DNA of 64,000 bases from Maribacter thermophilus (GCF_001020565.1 NZ_LDAS01000001.1:2194520-2258519), one strand, 5' to 3'; positions 27,568 to 36,286 are shown, numbered from the stretch's first letter. Program-made: numbers and translations. Notes: a model not told the origin generated them from the letters alone.

Positions 27568-28089
27568 CTATTTTTTGGGAGGATACTTTTCAAATATTTT
27601 GAAAACCAATTCTTGCATTTTTTCTTCTTTGACAACAGGTGGATCTGATTCTTTAAAAGCACTCTCACTTATAGCCTGCCATATCAACTCATTTTTTTTG
27701 GCATCTATAAAATCTATTTGTAGTTCTCTTTTCAGCTTCTGTCCTCCAACGGGAATACCGACAGAGACACCTCCGCCCATACTACGTCCACCCCCTCCGA
27801 TACCCACACCAACGGTATTTTGGGATCCATCTTCATAAACGGTACTTTTAACATCTATTAAAAGGTCTGATTCTTCAGAAAATTTAAGTCCTTTGCTCTG
27901 CAAGGCGATATCCATGGCCCTTAAGAATCTCTTTTCGTCAAGCTCACTTAGTCCTGTTTGCATATCATTGAAATAACCATAGGTACTGTACCCCGAAAAA
28001 TCGGTTTCCTTTTCATAATCGTAATTAACTTTCACCGCACTGCACGAAGTAATTAACAATATGATCAAAATAAGATTAAAGGGTTTCAT
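27568..28089 (-). CDS. DUF4136 family lipoprotein
   Basis: 173 residues from the ATG at 28089 (MKPFNLILIILL); an ATG three codons upstream at 28098 is possible. The lipobox ITSC gives an acylated Cys. The DUF4136 pattern is clear: VNYDYEKETDFSGYSTYGYF near the N-terminus, ALQSKGLKFSEESDLLIDV in the middle, and ELIWQAISESAF followed by KIFEKYPPKK at the end. A Gly-rich loop (VGIGGGGRSMGGG) interrupts the domain. The family is common in Gram-negative envelopes with no proven role. It lies 31 bases behind the potassium channel gene on the same strand. Confidence 0.88.
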   Translation of the reverse strand: MKPFNLILIILLITSCSAVKVNYDYEKETDFSGYSTYGYFNDMQTGLSELDEKRFLRAMDIALQSKGLKFSEESDLLIDVKSTVYEDGSQNTVGVGIGGGGRSMGGGVSVGIPVGGQKLKRELQIDFIDAKKNELIWQAISESAFKESDPPVVKEEKMQELVFKIFEKYPPKK

Positions 28090-28120
28090 TATCAACATTT
28101 TATCCTAAGATAAGAAAAAA

Positions 28121-28831
28121 TCAATCTTCTGCCTTCTTATCCACGCTCTTTGTAAGTGCCGATGAAATTATGCCGGTAGGTATGGCCACTATCCCCAGTC
28201 CGATCATCAAAATAAAAAAAGTGAACACCTTACCTCCAACGGTCACCGGGTATACATCACCATAACCGACCGTGGTCAATGTAATTATAGACCACCAAAG
28301 ACTGTCAAAAACAGAAGCAAAATGTTCTGGCTGGGCCTCATTCTCAAAATAATAGATGCCTACGGCAGAAATATAGATAAGAATAAGAGTAACGATCAAG
28401 AACAGCACAATCTCTTCTTTTGCCGTGGCTATGGCCCTTGTAAAATGATTGATAGCACGATTATACCTCATCAATTTCAACAATCTAAAAAGGCGCAAGA
28501 ACCTTAGTGCCCTTAATGACCTTAAATCTATCCCCAAAGCCAGGTAAAATGGCAATATGGCCAAAAAATCGATGATACCATAAAAGCTGAAAACAAATCT
28601 TAATTTACGATCCGACACATAGATCCGCAAGAGGTATTCAGCCGTAAACACTACCACGCAAAAAACTTCTATAACCCTTAATACACTTCTTGTTGAAGCT
28701 GATAGGTCGGGAACCGTTTCTACAGAAAACGAAACAATGGAAACGAATATTAAAATCTGGATAAAATAGGCAAAGTATCTACTCTTGGGGTTATCGTTTA
28801 ATTCAACAATATTTTTCAAATACCGTCTCAT
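28121..28831 (-). CDS. Voltage-gated-type potassium channel / ion transporter
   Basis: 236 residues with six membrane helices. The fourth segment is Arg-rich (LRSLRALRFLRLFRLLKL), the pattern of a voltage sensor. The pore loop SLWWSIITLTTVGYGDVYP carries the TVGYGD potassium selectivity filter. The inner helix VFTFFILMIGLGIVAIPTGI follows, then a short cytoplasmic tail with no RCK domain. It should conduct potassium across the inner membrane. It is located 12 bases downstream of obgE and may be transcribed with it. Confidence 0.93.
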   Translation of the reverse strand: MRRYLKNIVELNDNPKSRYFAYFIQILIFVSIVSFSVETVPDLSASTRSVLRVIEVFCVVVFTAEYLLRIYVSDRKLRFVFSFYGIIDFLAILPFYLALGIDLRSLRALRFLRLFRLLKLMRYNRAINHFTRAIATAKEEIVLFLIVTLILIYISAVGIYYFENEAQPEHFASVFDSLWWSIITLTTVGYGDVYPVTVGGKVFTFFILMIGLGIVAIPTGIISSALTKSVDKKAED

Positions 28832-28843
28832 TATAAAATACTT

Positions 28844-29845
28844 TTATGCGTTCAACATTTTCCAGAGCCTATCTTTAAGTTCGGTAATTCCGCTCTGGGC
28901 AACAGACGAAATAAACATGTAAGGCACTCCCTTTAACTCAATATCGAGCTCCTTTTTCATTTCATCCATTAATTCCTCATCGAGCATATCGCTTTTAGAA
29001 ATGGCCACCAACCGTTCTTTATCCAATAGTTCCGGATTGTACCTTCGTAGCTCATCCAACAAAATCTCGTATTCTTTACTAATGTCTTTACTATCCGCAG
29101 GAATCAAGAACAGCAAGGTTGCATTACGTTCTATATGTCTTAAGAAATAATGACCTAGCCCCTTGCCTTCTGCGGCACCTTCTATAATACCGGGAATATC
29201 GGCCATTACAAAACTCTTAAAATCACGGTACTCCACAATTCCAAGATTTGGCTTTAGGGTGGTAAACTCATAATCCGCTATTTTGGGCTTGGCAGAGGTA
29301 ATTACCGATAATAAGGTAGATTTTCCGGCATTCGGAAAACCGACCAAACCTACATCTGCCAATATTTTCAATTCCAGTAGAAAATAACCTTCTTTGCCCT
29401 CTACTCCTGGTTGAGCGTACCGGGGCGTCTGATTCGTTGCCGATTTAAAGTGCCAGTTACCACGGCCTCCCATGCCCCCTTCCAAGGCAATTTTCTCTTC
29501 ACCATGTTCGGTTATCTCAAACAATACCTCACCGGTTTCAGGGTTCTTTACCACTGTACCAAGAGGTACATCTAAATACACATCTTGCCCATCGGCTCCC
29601 GTGCTTCTACTTTTACTGCCATGTTCTCCATGACCGGCCTTAAAATGTTTTTTAAACTTAAAATTCACCAAGGTCCATAGGTTTTGGTTACCACGAATTA
29701 TAACATGGCCCCCACGTCCACCGTCACCACCATCGGGTCCACCTTTGGTAATATACTTTTCTCGGTGTAGATGCACAGATCCCTTGCCTCCATTTCCAGA
29801 AGCCAAAAACACTTTTACATAGTCTACAAAATTACCTTCGGTCAT
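28844..29845 (-). CDS. obgE: GTPase ObgE/CgtA
   Basis: 333 residues. The Obg fold (1-158) has the Gly-rich strands [28 protein letters not shown] and EGGMGGRGN. The GTPase domain follows with P-loop [12 protein letters not shown], switch region [10 protein letters not shown]3 [17 protein letters not shown] and G4-like SKSD. The long C-terminal OCT domain is absent, as in other Bacteroidota. Obg acts in late 50S ribosome assembly and the stringent response. The gene lies between the channel gene and the 45-residue membrane peptide on the same strand. Confidence 0.96.
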   Translation of the reverse strand: MTEGNFVDYVKVFLASGNGGKGSVHLHREKYITKGGPDGGDGGRGGHVIIRGNQNLWTLVNFKFKKHFKAGHGEHGSKSRSTGADGQDVYLDVPLGTVVKNPETGEVLFEITEHGEEKIALEGGMGGRGNWHFKSATNQTPRYAQPGVEGKEGYFLLELKILADVGLVGFPNAGKSTLLSVITSAKPKIADYEFTTLKPNLGIVEYRDFKSFVMADIPGIIEGAAEGKGLGHYFLRHIERNATLLFLIPADSKDISKEYEILLDELRRYNPELLDKERLVAISKSDMLDEELMDEMKKELDIELKGVPYMFISSVAQSGITELKDRLWKMLNA

Positions 29846-29948
29846 TTTCCCAATTATTTATTAGCCCACAAAAGTACACAATATAGCCATGGGCAATTTA
29901 AAAACGATGTAACTTATACCCTTTACGATAAACCCTATATATCTTGGT

Positions 29949-30086
29949 CTACGTTAAGGGGTCATTAAAATAATACAAGTAGACCAGGTATGCAATGGCG
30001 ATTATAACCACTACCAGTACAGAAGAACACCCTGTTATAAAACATCCTTTTAATGCATCTTTGGGTCTTATTACTTCTTCTGCCAT
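29949..30086 (-). CDS. 45-residue single-span membrane peptide between obgE and hpt-adk
   Basis: The ATG at 30086 opens a frame of 45 codons ending in TAG at 29949-29951. The N-terminus is charged (MAEEVIRPKDALKG), a hydrophobic helix follows (SSVLVVVIIAIAYLVYLYYF, about 21-40), and the tail is NDPLT. Two Cys lie at 15 and 20. It has the same strand as its neighbours and fills the otherwise empty 324-base gap between them. A proper membrane-protein composition and its place in a conserved gene order make it likely to be real, but I have no homology evidence. Confidence 0.6.
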   Translation of the reverse strand: MAEEVIRPKDALKGCFITGCSSVLVVVIIAIAYLVYLYYFNDPLT

Positions 30087-30169
30087 ACCATAAATTAAAA
30101 AAAGCGTTCTGTCTTCAACAGAATTCTGCCATGCAGATTTCTTTGGCCCAGAAACCCGGCCCCCTAAAA

Positions 30170-31282
30170 CTAATTAGAAAGAGACTCTATTACTTTGGTC
30201 AACCGTTGGGTAATTTCCTCGATAGAGCCTATACCGTTAACACTATGAAACTTGTTTTGTTCTTCATAGTATTCTTTTAAGGGAGCCGTTTTTAGATTAT
30301 ACTCTTCAAAACGGTTTTTGATTTTTTCCACATCTTGGTCGTCAGACCTTCCGCTCACCTTACCTCTTTCCAATAAACGTTCTATCAACACATCATTATT
30401 GGCCTCTAAAGCAATAGTGGCATCAACTTTCATGTCCTTTGACTCCAAAAAGTTATCCAAGGCCTCCGCTTGGGCCGCTGTTCTGGGGAAACCATCAAAA
30501 ATAAAGCCATCTGCATCAGGATTTTTGCAGACTTCATCTTCCAACATTTTAATGGTGACCTCGTCGGGCACCAAATCGCCTTTATCTATATATGACTTGG
30601 CCAAGGTACCAAGTTCGGTTCCGTTCTTAATATTATATCTAAACACATCTCCCGTAGAAATATGTTTCAAGTTGTACTTTTCCTTTAAAAATTGGGCTTG
30701 GGTCCCTTTACCTGCTCCCGGTTTCCCAAAGAGTACAAGATTTATCATATGTTTTTGGTTTAATTGGTATACTTCTCTTAAATTTCTACCTAGCTCATTA
30801 TAATCTAGACCGTACCCCACTATAAATTTATCGGGAATATCCAGTCCTACATAATCTATGGCGTATTCTCCATTGTAGACTTCCGATTTGTAAAACAGAC
30901 TAGCTATCCTAAACTCCTTCACTTTTGTATTGCTGAACAAATGAACGAGTTCTTTTAACGTTCGGCCCGTATCTATAATATCTTCCAAGATAATGACACT
31001 ACGGCCTTCTATGTTGTCGGGTACGTCTAAAAGGGTTTCAACAATACCTGTAGATGTGAGTCCGTGATATGAACTTAATTTTACGAATGAAACCTCACAT
31101 GGATGTTGATAGGCCTTTAAAAAATCGGAAACGAACATAAATGCCCCGTTCAACACCCCTACGAAAATAGGGGTCTCGTCTTTATAGTCCACGGCAATAT
31201 CATCGGCCATACGCTGTATGGCTTGCATAATTTCCTCTTCACTCAGAAAAGGTTTAAAGAACTTGTCGTGTAACTGTATCAA
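30170..31282 (-). CDS. hpt-adk: Fused hypoxanthine phosphoribosyltransferase - adenylate kinase
   Basis: 370 residues in one frame. Residues 1-175 are a purine phosphoribosyltransferase: VGVLNGAFMF (PP loop), VKLSSYHGLTSTG, and the PRPP motif IILEDIIDTGRT at 97-108, then YVGLDIPDKFIVGYGLDY. Residues 179-370 are a complete adenylate kinase: P-loop FGKPGAGKGT, STGDVFRYN, DGFPRTAAQA, and LLERGKVSGRSDDQD with a short LID. Met179 at 30746-30748 matches the usual Adk start, so adk could also be made from an internal start. Hpt forms IMP/GMP from salvaged bases; Adk balances AMP, ADP and ATP. The two halves thus link salvage with adenylate balance. Confidence 0.92.
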   Translation of the reverse strand: MIQLHDKFFKPFLSEEEIMQAIQRMADDIAVDYKDETPIFVGVLNGAFMFVSDFLKAYQHPCEVSFVKLSSYHGLTSTGIVETLLDVPDNIEGRSVIILEDIIDTGRTLKELVHLFSNTKVKEFRIASLFYKSEVYNGEYAIDYVGLDIPDKFIVGYGLDYNELGRNLREVYQLNQKHMINLVLFGKPGAGKGTQAQFLKEKYNLKHISTGDVFRYNIKNGTELGTLAKSYIDKGDLVPDEVTIKMLEDEVCKNPDADGFIFDGFPRTAAQAEALDNFLESKDMKVDATIALEANNDVLIERLLERGKVSGRSDDQDVEKIKNRFEEYNLKTAPLKEYYEEQNKFHSVNGIGSIEEITQRLTKVIESLSN

Positions 31283-31368
31283 TTCTAATTAAATTAATAA
31301 GGTTGGCAAATATAGGGTTTTGACCTGTGTTTTTGAAAATTGAGGAATTACATTCTAAGATTTAAGCG

Positions 31369-31376
31369 TATTTTTG
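31369..31376 (+). promoter_or_regulatory. Putative -7 box of purK
   Basis: TATTTTTG matches the TAnnTTTG box exactly and ends 8 bases before the ATG at 31385, implying a leaderless or nearly leaderless mRNA. The closest TTG is 26 bases upstream, longer than normal spacing, so the -33 element is weak or absent. Confidence 0.4.
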
Positions 31377-31384
31377 TATCTCAT

Positions 31385-32539
31385 ATGGATTATTTTTCTT
31401 CAAATTTTAGGCTCGGAATATTAGGGGGAGGCCAATTGGGCAAGATGATGCTCTACGAAACCCGTAAATGGGATATATGGACCAAAGTATTGGATGCATC
31501 GCCCGAAGCGCCATCCAAATTGGCTTGTAACAAATTTGTACAGGGCAATTTATTGGATTATGACACAGTGTATAATTTTGGCAAGGATGTAGACGTACTC
31601 ACCATAGAGATAGAGAACGTAAATCTTGATGCCTTGGAACAGCTGGAAAAAGAAGGAGTAAAGATTTTTCCACAACCAAGGGCCCTTCGCATTATACAGA
31701 ACAAGGCAAAACAAAAACTCTTTTATGTAGACAATGACATACCTACGGCCAAATTTCTACGATTTGCCTACCTGAGCGAAATAGACGATACCATTCACAA
31801 TGGCGGGCTCTCTTTCCCTTTTGTATGGAAAGCGGCACAGTTCGGCTATGACGGACAAGGCGTAAAGGTTATCAGAAAAATAGAAGACTTGGAAGGATTA
31901 CCACCAGGCGAATGTATCGCAGAAAGCATGGTGCCTTTCAAAAACGAGCTTGCCGTTATTGTTGCAAGAAATAATGATGGGGCCATTAAGACCTACCCGG
32001 TAGTGGAGATGGAATTTCACCCAGAAGCCAACCAAGTCGAGTACGTTATCTGCCCAGCACGAATAGATAACAAGGTAGCCCAAAAAGCACGGGAACTAGC
32101 ACTAAAGGTGGCCGAAAAAATTGGACTGACAGGTTTATTGGCCGTGGAGATGTTTCAGACCCAGGAAGATGAAATTCTAGTAAACGAAGTGGCCCCAAGA
32201 CCACATAATAGTGGACATTACAGTATAGAGGCCAGCTACACCAATCAATTTGAGCAACATATCCGCTGTATCCTAAACCTACCTTTAGGCAAAACAGAAA
32301 GTAAGGTTGCCGGTATTATGGTTAACCTCGTTGGCGAAGAAGGCCATGAGGGTGATGTCGTCTATAAAAACATGGACCATATCTTACAAATGAACGGGGT
32401 GACCCCACATATATATGGGAAGAAAAAAACAAGGCCTTTTCGTAAAATGGGCCATGTGACCATTGTTGACAAAGACATTGAACAAGCTAGGGCCATAGCC
32501 CAAAAAGTAAAGGAAACGATTAAAGTAATCAGTAAATAA
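31385..32539 (+). CDS. purK: 5-(carboxyamino)imidazole ribonucleotide synthase PurK
   Basis: 384 residues from the ATG at 31385. The frame extends to 31340, but the residues added there do not look like PurK and the -7 box lies between the two starts. N-terminal LGILGGGQLGKMML, ATP-grasp signature PFVWKAAQFGYDGQGVKVI, KNELAVIVARN, and VNEVAPRPHNSGHYSIEA are all present. PurK makes N5-CAIR from AIR, bicarbonate and ATP in de novo purine synthesis. purE follows three bases downstream, so the two catalyse consecutive steps from one operon. Confidence 0.96.
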   Translation: MDYFSSNFRLGILGGGQLGKMMLYETRKWDIWTKVLDASPEAPSKLACNKFVQGNLLDYDTVYNFGKDVDVLTIEIENVNLDALEQLEKEGVKIFPQPRALRIIQNKAKQKLFYVDNDIPTAKFLRFAYLSEIDDTIHNGGLSFPFVWKAAQFGYDGQGVKVIRKIEDLEGLPPGECIAESMVPFKNELAVIVARNNDGAIKTYPVVEMEFHPEANQVEYVICPARIDNKVAQKARELALKVAEKIGLTGLLAVEMFQTQEDEILVNEVAPRPHNSGHYSIEASYTNQFEQHIRCILNLPLGKTESKVAGIMVNLVGEEGHEGDVVYKNMDHILQMNGVTPHIYGKKKTRPFRKMGHVTIVDKDIEQARAIAQKVKETIKVISK

Positions 32540-32542
32540 ATT

Positions 32543-33034
32543 ATGAGCAAAGTAGCCGTAGTAATGGGAAGCACTAGCGATTTACCTGTTATGCAGGACG
32601 CTATTGACATCTTAAAAGGTTTTGATATTGAAGTAGATGTCGATATTGTTTCCGCCCACAGAACGCCCGAAAAACTTTTTGAATTCAGCAAAAACGCACA
32701 CATCAACGGTTATGCGGTAATAATTGCCGGTGCGGGTGGAGCCGCACATCTACCCGGTATGGTTGCATCTATGTCTCCCCTACCCGTAATCGGTGTACCT
32801 GTAAAAAGCAGTAACTCCATAGATGGCTGGGATTCTGTTTTATCCATATTACAAATGCCAGGGGGTGTTCCCGTAGCTACCGTAGCTTTGAACGGAGCAA
32901 AGAATGCCGGTATCTTGGCGGCCCAAATAATTGGCAGTTCGGACAAATGTATCTTGGACAAAATTATTTTTTACAAAGAAGGCCTAAAACAAAAGGTCAT
33001 AGAAGGCGCAAAACAAGTTAAGGACAAAAAATAG
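32543..33034 (+). CDS. purE: N5-carboxyaminoimidazole ribonucleotide mutase PurE
   Basis: 163 residues, normal for class I PurE. The N-terminal VVMGSTSDLPVM and SAHRTPEKL motifs bind the ribonucleotide phosphate. Conserved AGAGGAAHLPGMVAS and VPVKSSNSIDGWDSVLSI follow. The enzyme moves the carboxylate of N5-CAIR to carbon 4, giving CAIR, the product that continues in the purine pathway. The start lies 3 bases after the purK stop. Confidence 0.97.
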   Translation: MSKVAVVMGSTSDLPVMQDAIDILKGFDIEVDVDIVSAHRTPEKLFEFSKNAHINGYAVIIAGAGGAAHLPGMVASMSPLPVIGVPVKSSNSIDGWDSVLSILQMPGGVPVATVALNGAKNAGILAAQIIGSSDKCILDKIIFYKEGLKQKVIEGAKQVKDKK

Positions 33035-33101
33035 TACGTTCACTTAAAACTAAGGTGAAAACAACTTTTTCACCACACTTCTACAAAAATTTATAAAATT
33101 C

Positions 33102-35123
33102 ATGACGAATCCGTTATTACAGAAATTCGATACCGCACCCTTTTCCAAAATTAAAAACGAACATTTTAAACCTGCCTTTTTACAGGCAATGGAAGATGCG
33201 CGTGCAGAAATAAATGCTATCACAGAGAATACAGAAGCTCCTACTTTTGAAAACACTATTGAAGCCCTAGAGTTCTCGGGGCAACAGCTAGATAGGATAT
33301 CCAGTATTTTCTTTAACCTCAACTCTGCCGAAACCAACGAAGAAATTCAAAAAATAGCCCAAGAAGTATCTCCGCTTCTATCAGAATTTAGTAATGATAT
33401 TACGTTGAACGAAAAATTGTTCAAAAGAATAAAAACCGTTTACGAACAAATAGATGGCCTAGACCTAAACGTTGAACAAAAGACACTGTTAGAAAAAAAA
33501 TACAAAAGCTTTAGCAGAAACGGTGCCAACCTGAGCGAAGACAAAAAGAAACGACTTAGGGAGATAGACGCACAACTTTCTAAGCTGTCTTTAAAATTCG
33601 GTGAAAACGTATTGGCGGAGACCAACAAATACGAGATGCACTTAACGGATGAATCTGACTTGGAAGGTCTGCCCGAGGGTGCCAAAGAAGCGGCGGCACA
33701 ACTAGCATTATCAAAAGGAAAAGAGAGTGGTTGGTTAATAACCCTAGACTACCCAAGTTATATTCCGTTCATGAAATATGCCAAGAAACGGTCTTTAAGA
33801 AAGGAACTTGCCATCGCCTTTGGTAGCAAAGCCTTTCATGGCGACGAGCTGGACAACCAAGCCAACGTGCTACAAATAGCAAAACTACGTTTTGAGAGAG
33901 CCCAATTGTTAGGATACAAAACACACGCCCATTTTGTTTTGGAAGAGCGCATGGCCGAAACCCCCGAAAAAGTACATTCCTTTTTAAACGAACTCTTGGA
34001 AAAAGCCAAACCGGCTGCCGAAAGGGAATTTAAACAGTTACAGGATTTTGCCAAAGAATTGGACGGTATCGATTCTCTTGAAAAATGGGACGGCAGCTAT
34101 TATTCAGAAAAACTGAAACAAAAACTTTATAGCCTGGACGATGAGCAGCTGAAACCCTATTTTAAATTAGAGAACGTTATCAACGGTGTCTTTGAGGTAG
34201 CCGAAAAACTCTACGACATACAATTCGAAGAGGTTTTCGACATAGACAAATACCATGAAGATGTAAAAACGTACAGGGTATATGACAAAGACAAAAATTT
34301 TATTTCCATATTTTATGCAGACTTTCATCCACGACCAGGAAAACGTGGTGGAGCCTGGATGACCTCGTATAAATCGCAATGGAAAAAAAATGGAGAAAAT
34401 ATACGCCCACATATTTCCAATGTGTGCAACTTTACCCCTTCTACAAAAAGCAAACCTTCGCTATTGACCTTTAACGAGGTAACCACCTTGTTTCATGAAT
34501 TTGGTCATGGTCTTCATGGTATGTTGGCCAATACGACTTACCCAAGCTTATCGGGTACATCTGTTTATTGGGATTTTGTAGAACTTCCCAGTCAAGTAAT
34601 GGAAAACTGGTGTTACGAAAAAGAGGCCTTGGAACTTTTTGCCACACACTACGAAACAGGTGAAGTGATTCCGATGGACCTGATTACAAAAATTAAGGAT
34701 ACGGCCACTTTTCAAGAAGGCATGCAAACCCTAAGGCAACTTAGCTTTGGTTTATTGGATATGTCTTGGCATAGCGTAGACCCCACAGACATAAACAATG
34801 TAAAAGAACAAGAAACAGAAGCCTTTAAAAACACACAGCTGTACCCAGATACACCGGAGACCTGTATGAGCACCTCTTTCTCACACATTTTTCAAGGTGG
34901 TTATTCCTCTGGTTATTATAGCTACAAGTGGGCCGAAGTATTAGATGCGGATGCTTTTGCCTATTTTAAGGAGAAAGGCATTTTCAACAAAGAAGTCGCC
35001 AGCAAATTTAAAGAGCACGTACTTTCTAAAGGAGGTACAGAAAACCCTATGGAACTATACAAAAGATTCAGGGGCGCAGAACCAAAAGTAGAAGCATTGT
35101 TAGAACGGGCAGGGTTACTGTAG
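33102..35123 (+). CDS. M3-family zinc metallopeptidase (oligopeptidase A / Dcp type)
   Basis: 673 residues, the usual size. The zinc motif HEFGH is at 465-469 (segment LFHEFGHGLHGML); the third ligand Glu lies in the downstream region DFVELPSQVMENW. Other family marks are PRPGKRGGAW, and FSHIFQGGYSSGYYSYKWAEVLDADAF in the C-terminal half, in which the substrate-binding Tyr and Gly are found. It has no signal peptide, so it is probably cytoplasmic and cuts short peptides. It follows purE by 67 bases but shares no obvious function with it. Confidence 0.94.
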   Translation: MTNPLLQKFDTAPFSKIKNEHFKPAFLQAMEDARAEINAITENTEAPTFENTIEALEFSGQQLDRISSIFFNLNSAETNEEIQKIAQEVSPLLSEFSNDITLNEKLFKRIKTVYEQIDGLDLNVEQKTLLEKKYKSFSRNGANLSEDKKKRLREIDAQLSKLSLKFGENVLAETNKYEMHLTDESDLEGLPEGAKEAAAQLALSKGKESGWLITLDYPSYIPFMKYAKKRSLRKELAIAFGSKAFHGDELDNQANVLQIAKLRFERAQLLGYKTHAHFVLEERMAETPEKVHSFLNELLEKAKPAAEREFKQLQDFAKELDGIDSLEKWDGSYYSEKLKQKLYSLDDEQLKPYFKLENVINGVFEVAEKLYDIQFEEVFDIDKYHEDVKTYRVYDKDKNFISIFYADFHPRPGKRGGAWMTSYKSQWKKNGENIRPHISNVCNFTPSTKSKPSLLTFNEVTTLFHEFGHGLHGMLANTTYPSLSGTSVYWDFVELPSQVMENWCYEKEALELFATHYETGEVIPMDLITKIKDTATFQEGMQTLRQLSFGLLDMSWHSVDPTDINNVKEQETEAFKNTQLYPDTPETCMSTSFSHIFQGGYSSGYYSYKWAEVLDADAFAYFKEKGIFNKEVASKFKEHVLSKGGTENPMELYKRFRGAEPKVEALLERAGLL

Positions 35124-35459
35124 TAACCACTGCTTCGTTTTTTGTCGGCATTAAAGAAAACGGAAAGAGAAACCCCTTAAAATTCAAATTCTGAAAGAAT
35201 TTGATAATCATTACGACTAGTTGGCATACCAACACAACAAATTAATATGAAAAAATAGGCGAAGAAAATTTTGGGTATACCCTAGCTGGTCATACTAAAG
35301 ATAAATGTCATAAATTTAAATTTAGAATCACAACCCAATAAAAATTAAAGAGTTACATCTCACTCTTCACAACAAAATTTTTGAAGCAGCACAGCTATGA
35401 ATCGTAAAAATTAAACATATAAAATAAAATACCTTTACTTTTGACAGCAATTAAAACAA
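35124..35459 (+). other. 336-base gene-free region before the ECF sigma gene
   Basis: No convincing frame is present. Visible elements are a hairpin CAAATTCT-GAA-AGAATTTG (35185-35203), a second small hairpin GTTGG-CATA-CCAAC (35220-35233), and near the end TACTTTTG (35436-35443), an exact TAnnTTTG -7 box for the sigma gene. AT content is high. The first hairpin may act as the 3' end of the peptidase transcript, though it lacks a T-run. Confidence 0.55.
35436..35443 (+). promoter_or_regulatory. Putative -7 box of the ECF sigma gene
   Basis: TACTTTTG fits TAnnTTTG exactly, 16 bases before the ATG at 35460, so the leader would be only about 10 bases. No clear TTG lies at the usual spacing upstream. 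Confidence 0.4.
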
Positions 35460-36014
35460 ATGGCACCACATCGACTTCAACCAGATAATTGGGTAGACAA
35501 TTACGCGGATTACCTATACAACTACGCTGTTGGTAGGGTGAGCAATAGTGAAGTTGCCAAAGATTTAGTATCCGAAACGTTCTTGTCAGCTCTTAAATCC
35601 GCAAAAAATTTTAAAGGAGACGCGGCCGAAAGAACATGGTTAATCGCCATACTTAAACGAAAAGTAATAGACTATTACAGAAAAATAAACTCCAACAAAG
35701 GTAAAGCGGAAGTTAGAATAAGCTATGCTTCGGGCACCGATACCGATGGCGATTGGCTAGAAGAGCAAGTGGCCGACCCTTTTAGTAATTTTGAGAACAG
35801 TGCTATAGAAAACGAAGAACTTGGCCTGGCCATACAAAAATGTATCTCAAAATTACCCAAAAAACAAGCCTTGGTATTTAATATGAAAACGATTCAAGGC
35901 ATTAGTACCGATGATATTTGTAATGAACTGGAAATAAATCCGTCAAACTTGTGGGTGATGATCCATCGTGCCAGAACATCTTTAATGGATTGTTTAAACG
36001 AAAATTGGTTTTAA
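35460..36014 (+). CDS. ECF-type sigma-70 factor
   Basis: 184 residues. Region 2 (about 10-75) contains NWVDNYADYLYNYAVGRV and the core-binding segment VSETFLSALKSAKNFKG; RTWLIAILKRKVIDYYRK is typical. Region 4 (about 120-180) has AIQKCISKLPKKQALVF and the helix-turn-helix GISTDDICNELEINPSNLWVMIHRARTSLMDCL in overlapping pieces. It directs RNA polymerase to a small regulon. The next gene, two bases downstream, is a small zinc-finger protein that looks like its anti-sigma partner, so the pair is probably one regulatory unit. Confidence 0.94.
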   Translation: MAPHRLQPDNWVDNYADYLYNYAVGRVSNSEVAKDLVSETFLSALKSAKNFKGDAAERTWLIAILKRKVIDYYRKINSNKGKAEVRISYASGTDTDGDWLEEQVADPFSNFENSAIENEELGLAIQKCISKLPKKQALVFNMKTIQGISTDDICNELEINPSNLWVMIHRARTSLMDCLNENWF

Positions 36015-36016
36015 CT

Positions 36017-36286
36017 ATGATTTCTTGCGACAAAGCGGCCACTATCTGTAATAAAATTCAATATAAGGAAGCATCCTTATCAGAGAAATTGAAGCTCAGA
36101 TTGCATTTATTGGTTTGTAAAACATGTAAGACGTTTTCAAAAAAAAATACGGAATTGTCCAAATTATGCGAAAAAGCGAATCTGCACAGTCTTACCGAGC
36201 AAGAGAAAACCGCCATTAAAAAGCAGCTTAAAGACAACCCTAAACAACCAAATCCAACAGACATAACCCACCCCACCACAGAATAG
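36017..36286 (+). CDS. Small zinc-finger protein, putative anti-sigma factor
   Basis: 89 residues from the ATG at 36017, two bases after the sigma stop. It carries the HxxxCxxC motif of the zinc anti-sigma (ZAS) fold (HLLVCKTC, about residues 30-37) with Cys4 upstream (MISCDKA). The amphipathic helix LSEKLKLRLHLLVC precedes the motif, and a helix follows with KLCEKANLHSLTEQEKTAI. No transmembrane segment is present, so it would be a soluble anti-sigma. In other flavobacteria similar proteins are often mislabelled as glycine dehydrogenase because gcvP is nearby. Its last 47 bases overlap the convergent gene at 36240. Confidence 0.78.
   Translation: MISCDKAATICNKIQYKEASLSEKLKLRLHLLVCKTCKTFSKKNTELSKLCEKANLHSLTEQEKTAIKKQLKDNPKQPNPTDITHPTTE

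Noticed and set aside
30318-30803. A 161-codon plus-strand frame opposite hpt-adk.
   Set aside because: Antisense to two conserved enzyme domains; Ser/Leu-rich composition with no recognisable motif.
35185-35203. Hairpin after the M3 peptidase gene as a terminator.
   Set aside because: It is AT-rich and has no T-run, so it is noted only as part of the gene-free region.
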